Source: Holothuria scabra (Eukaryota; Echinodermata; Holothuroidea; Aspidochirotida; Holothuriidae). Taken from it: a DNA stretch of 64,000 nucleotides. The notes beneath the pieces were generated by a model. The model was not told the origin of the DNA. It saw nothing but the letters and a program-made list of their open reading frames with translations, and did not search any database. Both the position numbers and the translations under genes were made by a program. Location of the stretch: contig CM074195.1 in the NCBI GenBank assembly GCA_037179385.1, positions 5,946,438-6,010,437 on the forward strand, in the 5' to 3' direction. Within the stretch, counting starts at the first letter, position 1; every line of letters starts with the position of its first letter. Shown in pieces: positions 57,717-64,000 of this stretch.

Positions 57717-59317
57717 GGATGAACAACTTCTGGTAAGTGGCTCTGCTGCCCCTCTTTTACTAACACCACCATTACTTGCCTACACGATGTTGAGTTCGCG
57801 CTAGGAGGGCCTGTATAAGAGTAGTCAGGTTCCTGTTTTTTGACTCATTCAAAATGCCGTTTTGCATCGCGGAAGGATATATTGCAAAAAATGCCTGAAA
57901 TACCTTCAATTTTCTTTGAATGATTACTGCAACTACTTTACTACCACATAGAGATCACAAATTGAACACATCTCTTCACTAACATGGTCTAATCTCCCTC
58001 CCCCCCCAAAAAAAAGTTTTTCTAGGGTGTTAAATTCGTAGGGTAACTTGCGTCGGCGGGGTTCCCCTTGAATTGGTGGTGTGCTACCTTTTGTCTTCAC
58101 TGCAAAGTCATACATATCACTCATCCGTGTCCATGAAAAACCATGGGGGTCGCCCCATGGTTGCATTGACAGAAGAACTATATTCAAAAAAGGTCACAGC
58201 AGGGAGCTGCCTTCAGTAGCAGCTCCCTGGTATTAGTCCCGTTCATATACGTCACTAGTATCCCTTCCCCAATTATTTTTAAGTTCAGAATTTAATCAAA
58301 CTTGAAAGATATTGTCTTACACAAATCAGAGTGTCGAACCATCCAGTAATCAATCATAAAGATACATTGCATCATTTTTACGTCCTATAATGAAACGTGA
58401 ATACCAAAATGTCGATGTTTATAATTTGTAGCTATTAGCTGCGATTCGTCTGTCGTCACATTATTAACCAGACACGTTTCTTATTACATTCTATAGCAAG
58501 GGCTTTTTGTCGCTTCTTTGACGATGTCCTTTTACTACGGAAGAAAATATTGTCATTGTAGTAAGTTTATGTATGGCCATGACTCGCAATTGATGAAACG
58601 ATTACCTAATGAAAGCAATAAGTCAGACAGTTCTATGAATACGAATAAACCGTCGAGTAAAAGATTCCGTAGAAGACGAATTTCATCATTCCAACAACCC
58701 GTCTGCAATACAATTGTAGTTTGGGGTGAAAAGTTTGGCCCTTTAATACGGGAAGTTGCAACTTTCTGCTTACTATAAGTTGATCCTTATCAGCTTATGT
58801 TATGTGACGTAGACACTAAATTTAGACCGTGCACAGAGGGTCAAATTTTTGGTTTACGGACGAAGGTTTGAACATTTCAAGACATTTCGTAACTGTAAAT
58901 TTCTAGCTAAGTGGCTCGTTCGTTTCATCTCTTTGCCCTTTTCGGAAATGGAAAGTTCGCAAGATATTTATGAGCTAATTATTTTCTAGTTTGTTATAAT
59001 TATGTCAGGGAGTTGTAGTGTTATCAGGAAAACGTTTAACTTATTCATCATAGAGTCCATTTTTCTCTTTAAAGTGATTTGTTCAACTATATTGCAACTA
59101 TTGCTAAATACGGGCAATGGTTATGAGAATCGGGTAATCTGATTTTCGATAATTTAATGATGTAGGGTGAGAATGTCTTCCCGTAAGTCTGCTTGAAAAT
59201 TCATTTCAACACACCGTGTAACGTGACAATTCTGTCAATAAGTGTTACTAATAGAAGAAAAATCATCTACTTCATTTCATCCAATGGTAGTGGTACATTT
59301 TATCTGATTCTTCTGAT
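57717..59317. other. No supported gene apart from a weak ORF
   Basis: One 86-codon + ORF (58518-58778) has Cys/His near its start (YCHCSKF) and a basic patch (KRFRRRRISS). It could be an exon but has no domain or clear splice sites. The rest is AT-rich. Confidence 0.3.
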
Positions 59318-60565
59318 CAAAATAGCGACTGCTATAAGATCCCCATAGGCCTTAATTTTTTCAAAAGTAAAATCATATATAGTAGGAAGTTGGGGCACAC
59401 AATTTTTTCAATTTAGCCAAGAGTCGCAATAGAGTAAAATTCATTTTTTTAGCATGTTTTCAATTCCGGTTTGTAGTTTCCCCGAAATGATGCGGGATTC
59501 ATCGATTGGCAGTGATACATTTTATCTGGTAATTTTCTGATCAAAAAGCGACTGCTTGGATCCCCCTATAAGTCTGGGAAATGTCATTTTCGACTGTCTC
59601 AGGGGTCTGATTTTTCAAAATTTTCTGTTCGCTTCGCGCCAACCAGCGGTGAAGTTCCGCGCAGATAGTCTTCCTAGCAGCATTTTAGTTTCAAATGAAC
59701 AATTTTTGTGCAAACATACCCTCGAATTAGTGACTTCTAAGACCCCTTCTAAGATAGTCAAAGGTTTTGACTATCTGAAGTGGTCCGGTTTTTTTTAAAA
59801 TTTCCTGCACGCTTCGTCCCAACTTATGGTGGTGCTCCACTTACACCCCTTCATAGCAGAATTTAAGTTTCAAGTGATCATTTTTTACAAAAGGAAACTC
59901 AAAATAGCGAATGCTTAGATCCCCATATAAGCCCGGGAAATGCCATTTTCAACTGTCTGAGCGGTCGGATATTTGAAAATGTTTGGTACGCGTCGCGCCA
60001 ACTAATGGTGGCGCTCCGCTTAGTCTTTCTGGCTGAATTTTAGTTTAGAACGAACGTACGTTTATCTGCAATTGAAACTTAAAAAAGCGACTGTTGGATC
60101 CCCTTTTCAAGCCTGGGAAATGTCATTTTTGACTGTCTGAGGGGTACGAATTTTCAAATTTTCTGGACGCTCCGCGCCAACCAGTGGTGGCGCTCCGCTT
60201 TGACTGTCCTATAGGCAGAATTACATTTCTCGGGCAAAAATCTTGTGCCCCAAAAGTGAAATGCTCCCCTACGCCCCTGGAAATACTTCACTCAGGCGTA
60301 CACTGGAACAGCTGCTTGCAACATTCAGCAGGATTCCGGATTTGCGATCCTAGGATACATAGTTCAGTGGAGTAATGAACTGAGCTAATCAGTATCTCAA
60401 AAGGGTGTTTTAATCTTAGAAAAATAAAAAAATTTCTCACCAGAATTAGAGACAAATAAACCTGGCAAATGCCATTTCTAGCGATCTGGGAGGTTTTAAA
60501 ATCCAAAATTTTCTTTGTACCCTCCGCGCCAACTGGTGGTGGCGCTACGCTTAGATAGTAAACTC
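59318..60565. repeat. Degenerate satellite, ~180-bp unit with CGCGCCAAC...GGTGGCGC
   Basis: About six units carry AAGCGACTG...GGATCCCC, CTGGGAAATGTCATTTT, GACTGTCTGAGGGGTC, CGCTCCGCGCCAACCAGTGG and TGGCGCTCCGCTT. Units differ by many substitutions, so the array is old. Confidence 0.8.
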
Positions 60566-60778
60566 CAGCCACCCCCTACAAAAGTATCCAGCCCTTCATG
60601 GACCCCTACCAGGGCTTTGTCCCCTGAACCCCACCAGGGGCCCTTAAAGCGGCCCCCTGGACCCCAGGCTGATTGGGCCAACAGTCTAAACCCTGTACAA
60701 ACATGGGCCGATTTTCCTAAATTTTTAGCCAAATCGTTCGTTCATTTCATCTCTTTGCCTCGAATTGACCATTGATTT

Positions 60779-60912
60779 AATAACTATGCACCAACCTAAA
60801 CAATGGTCAAACCATTGACCTCCAACTTTGGTCAAAATTCACTAATTTATGGTCAGATCTAACCATTAATTGGTCACTTTTTGACCATACCATTGAGTCG
60901 GTGCATAGTTGA
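60779..60912. mobile_element. Palindromic MITE rich in GGTCA/TGACC
   Basis: AACTATGCACC (60782-60792) pairs exactly with 60900-60910. The interior is a series of AATGGTCA / TGACCATT motifs in both senses. Confidence 0.65.
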
Positions 60913-61214
60913 CCATAGTGTTTTTAGAGTGCTCTGTGGTATTGAGTTGGATTCAACCTCTCTGAAAGAAGGATGATTATTCTAAATAGAGCGTCACCAT
61001 AGGTTGGCGCGAATTGTACAGAAAATGAAGTAGCCCATGAAGGGAAACCTCCTTGAATATCCTGTTTAAAAAGGCAAATATACTTCTTTATTACAATAGT
61101 AGAGTCCATGCCCAAAGTCCAAAAGCTATTAGTAGCTAACAGTCGTCAAATCAACTTAAAAGTATAAGACGACTTGGTTTGTCGGCACCGCAACTCGTCT
61201 AGACGTTCGTCTTG
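60913..61214. other. No feature recognised
   Basis: AT-rich spacer with no open frame of note. Confidence 0.4.
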
Positions 61215-61302
61215 TTCTTTTTAACGTCCGTTACAAATTCCCGCCAATGTGAACTTTTCATCCCAATGTCTCCTCGGCTTCCTTGCTTTCGTCAGTTTTT
61301 AG
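61215..61302 (+). repeat. 88-bp repeat, copy 2
   Basis: Exact copy of 54846-54933. The downstream hairpin of copy 1 is not present here; the sequences diverge immediately after the last AG. Confidence 0.9.
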
Positions 61303-61445
61303 GCTAAGCAAAGCAGACAGGCAGGGGTTGACCTCAAACACGTCTATAAATAACTCACCATAACGATATTGACAGTTTGTGTTGCATGCAATACCGGTAC
61401 TTTTTGTGCACAGTACGTGGGATATGTTTATAACTTTATACTGTT

Positions 61446-61655
61446 ATGGAATTATCACTTGTTATGGAATTATCACTTCTGGGGTGCCGGCAAGTACGGC
61501 TGAAACTTGTATTATCAAGGAAGTTGAAGCTGTTTAGTATTATTCTTTTACTGCTTATAATGTTTGTCATTGTTTTGTGGCCCTATATATGTCCCGCCAG
61601 CTCCCTTGTCCATGTTTGTGATGCACAAGCCTGTGCAGGATATTGCCTTTTTTAG
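61446..61655 (+). CDS. Candidate type II membrane protein N-terminus
   Basis: A 69-codon frame from ATG at 61446, with an 18-bp direct repeat at its start (ATGGAATTATCACTT twice) that offers a second Met at 61464. It has a basic segment (CRQVRLKLVLSRKLKL), one strong hydrophobic span (FSIILLLLIMFVIVLW) and a Cys-bearing end (VCDAQACAGYC). Basic residues before the span indicate an N-inside anchor, as in Golgi glycosyltransferases or sulfotransferases. No catalytic domain is seen, so it would be a first exon or a stray ORF. Confidence 0.35.
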   Translation: MELSLVMELSLLGCRQVRLKLVLSRKLKLFSIILLLLIMFVIVLWPYICPASSLVHVCDAQACAGYCLF

Positions 61656-64000
61656 TATATTAGAACTCATTTGTCAGTTTAGCATAAATTAAGTATTATT
61701 ACGTCACTAGTTTGAAGCAAGAGGCTGGGCGCCGCCATACCGGCAACTTGACCGTCGGGCCGCTATCTCTCACCCCTCCGTCCTTGAATTGGCCCAATTT
61801 CGTCGGGGAGCCTTAACTTGCGCTAACGATAAAAGATGCGATTAACTTCAATCTGTCTTGATTTTGATTTTACGAAAAGAGCAGACTCTGCAAGGAAACC
61901 ATCAAAATTCCAATTTTTCAACAAAAATGCAAAATTTTCAATAAACTTCTACAATATTAGCTCCCGGTTTTGTAAAAATTGTGAAAAGAAAGCCCCAAAG
62001 TTTTCCAATGTCCTTTGAAGAGCGTTTCTACGTACGACAATATATGAAACCTCACCAATCTTCAGTTTTTCCTTTATTCTTCAATTAAGACCCCATATTT
62101 TTTAATTCTTCTTTACAAATAAACCCATTTTTAACACATTTTATGCCATATAATTTCATAGTTTCGTTAATAAAAATTTCAAAATTTTCAAATTAAAAGG
62201 AAGTCAAAAAATTTGGGGGAAAATTTCCAAAAGTATCAATTCAGTCAATTATGGAGTAACATTTTGAAAATAAAAGAACCACGAGCATTCATATGCTCCC
62301 GCTAAATCTTGAATCTTAACTTGTTTAATATAACCACTGAATGGAATGCCGCCGGGTATTCTAATTCCGAAGCTATGAAGTAATACAACATTCATTCCTA
62401 TACCCCTGCGACTCAACCTGTGGCCTGTATGTGCGGCCTTAAGTTAAAAAGCGAAGTCATTTTTGAATGCTATGTTCACCACAGGGTGAGCATAAACATT
62501 CGTTTTCCAGGCAGACAATAATTGTAAATACTCAGGAACACGCGCTTAGTATTCACAAAGCTGGCTACTGATTCTTCGATCTTTCTGAAAGATACTTCCA
62601 AATATTGTTGCAGGATTCGTTTTACATATAGTCCTCCTTTAGAAGCAAGAGAAATCCATTCGATGACAATAATCTAGTGACTCATTTGTTTCCTCTTTTA
62701 CAGGCGGGAAAATCCAATTTTTGACAGCTCTAATTGAACCTTAGTGAAAATAGGAAAGGTCGCACGGGCGCATACCACTTGTGAAAAATTGCTCCCCTAA
62801 GTCAATAGAAGGTAACAGGTCAGGGCAGTTACTAACAACATTTCAAGAGGTCTGTGCATGGAGAAATAAACGGATGTAATAGAACACGAATGAATTCAAC
62901 TTACTGGGTGCAACCTATAGGTAGTAGGCTATAGTTTTAAAGCTACGGTAACTTTCACTGAAGTCAGTGAAACCAGGCGGTCACAGAGAACGGATGCAAC
63001 AGAATCCCTTTTCAGCGTCGGAGCTACGGGAGAAGAGAGGGGTCGAAAGGGGATTTGCCCGGCGGATTTTTTCCTTCCTCCCCGCCCAGGTCAGATGATT
63101 CTGGAGTTAGGTTAACCAAAAAGATGAGAATGAGCTAGGCCTATACCACTCTTGAAACGTAATTTTTCATCCAGAGAAATGCTAAAATCGCAGAGCTTCC
63201 GGGACTTTGCTTTGGATCCCCATCTGCAGGAGTTGTGGCTACAAGTTAAGGCTCGGTCGCGCACTGTGCACGAAAAAATTTGCCGGAATATCTTTCTTTG
63301 CTCCATCCCCCCCACCCGACCTAATCGTCACTTTCTGACCCCGCTATACTGCTTTTAAACCATATTAGTTGAAAGGAATCACTCTGATATGAAAGGCACA
63401 AGAAAATAATACCCGTATGGACCTAAAATTTCTGATACAGAATGGGGTTGTGTTCACCAAAGACGACAGAAACTCGAAACCGTGGTATATGCTACAGGGG
63501 AAAGGCATAAACGGACTCGACGCCGTGACTTTGAGACTGTCGGCATGTCGCGTGTCGCGCCAAGGGAGCATGTACGATGCCGCGTCTTCCCAAACTCCTT
63601 ACCTTTGAGAAATTTTTGTTCAGTTAAGGAAGCGAAATCGGACGTGCTTTGGGTGTAAAAACTTTGTAACTTAAATGATGTTTCAGAGATGGAGTGCAAA
63701 CCATGACGAATTCGCGCGTAAAATACTGAACTTGCATTACCTGTGATTTCCGTGACAAAACTTGCATTGTGTAAGGAAAATTTCTGCATACAATTTTTCC
63801 AATATACTAAGGCGTTTGAGACGGGGAGGAGTCGCGGTGACCAGACTCCCGCCCCCAACAAATTTTGGCAAACTTTAAAATTCGGAAAGGAATGTGGGAC
63901 AATTTCGGACAGACATTGAGATATAAAAACTGAATTCTGATATTATTTTAGTTACAAGAATAACTACCAAGCGTGCTCGGAATCGTAAAAAACGATTTGC
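61656..64000. other. No supported gene
   Basis: Several ORFs of 60-135 codons on both strands overlap one another (63112-63861) without domains, signal peptides or consistent splice sites. Left unassigned. Confidence 0.35.

Noticed and set aside
57182..57772. 196-codon ORF on the minus strand
   Set aside because: It is the antisense shadow of the 325-codon Helitron-like frame, which carries the zinc and LPRGGQ motifs.
63112..63861. Several ORFs of 63-135 codons near the right edge
   Set aside because: Mutually overlapping on both strands, no domains, no splice signals.
1..64000. CRISPR array, operon or phage system
   Set aside because: The repeats lack the uniform short repeat plus unique spacer pattern, and the whole window has eukaryotic gene structure.

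Overview
The window is AT-rich eukaryotic genomic DNA with few genes and many repeats. Splice sites, single-exon fragments, tRNA-derived SINEs, LINE, Penelope-like and Helitron relics and many inverted-repeat elements rule out a prokaryote, virus or plasmid. Immunoglobulin and death-domain exons, and minisatellites rich in AGGTCA, suggest an invertebrate deuterostome, most likely an echinoderm (perhaps a sea cucumber). That placement is inference from repeat style and has not been searched.

Layout. 1-11.4 kb: repeats (AACAGGT/ACCTGTT clusters, an AGGTCA minisatellite, two nested inverted-repeat elements) and apparently gene-free DNA. 11.4-21.2 kb: three phase-1 exons on the + strand (two Ig-like domains, one Ig-like domain, one transmembrane segment) and a possible terminal exon at 20936, separated by a 3.5-kb degenerate LINE. 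The LINE is bracketed by a 13-bp target-site duplication inside a satellite. 25.4-33.9 kb: two tandem copies of a ~4.26-kb unit, each with two further phase-1 transmembrane exons. 35.2-36.3 kb: a phase-matched linker exon and a clear death-domain exon. 36.4-38.7 kb: two converging Penelope-like fragments (reverse transcriptase on +, GIY-YIG endonuclease on -). 38.8-45.7 kb: AGGTCA minisatellite arrays, a SINE and a zinc-knuckle retroelement relic. Two small exons of a possible secreted peptide gene lie here and a third at 46.5 kb. 47-64 kb: minisatellites, SINEs, an OTU/Helitron-like relic at 56.1-57.7 kb, a ~180-bp satellite at 59.3-60.6 kb and a few unassigned ORFs.

How the genes may work together. 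All Ig and transmembrane exons are symmetric (phase 1-1), and the linker exon before the death domain also starts in phase 1. Any Ig exon could therefore be spliced in frame to any of five transmembrane exons, and the four duplicated ones lead in phase to the death-domain module. The simplest reading is one or more Ig-ectodomain, single-pass receptors with alternative membrane segments and alternative tails, one able to nucleate death-domain signalling. No transcript evidence is available. The duplication could also be two alleles assembled in tandem.
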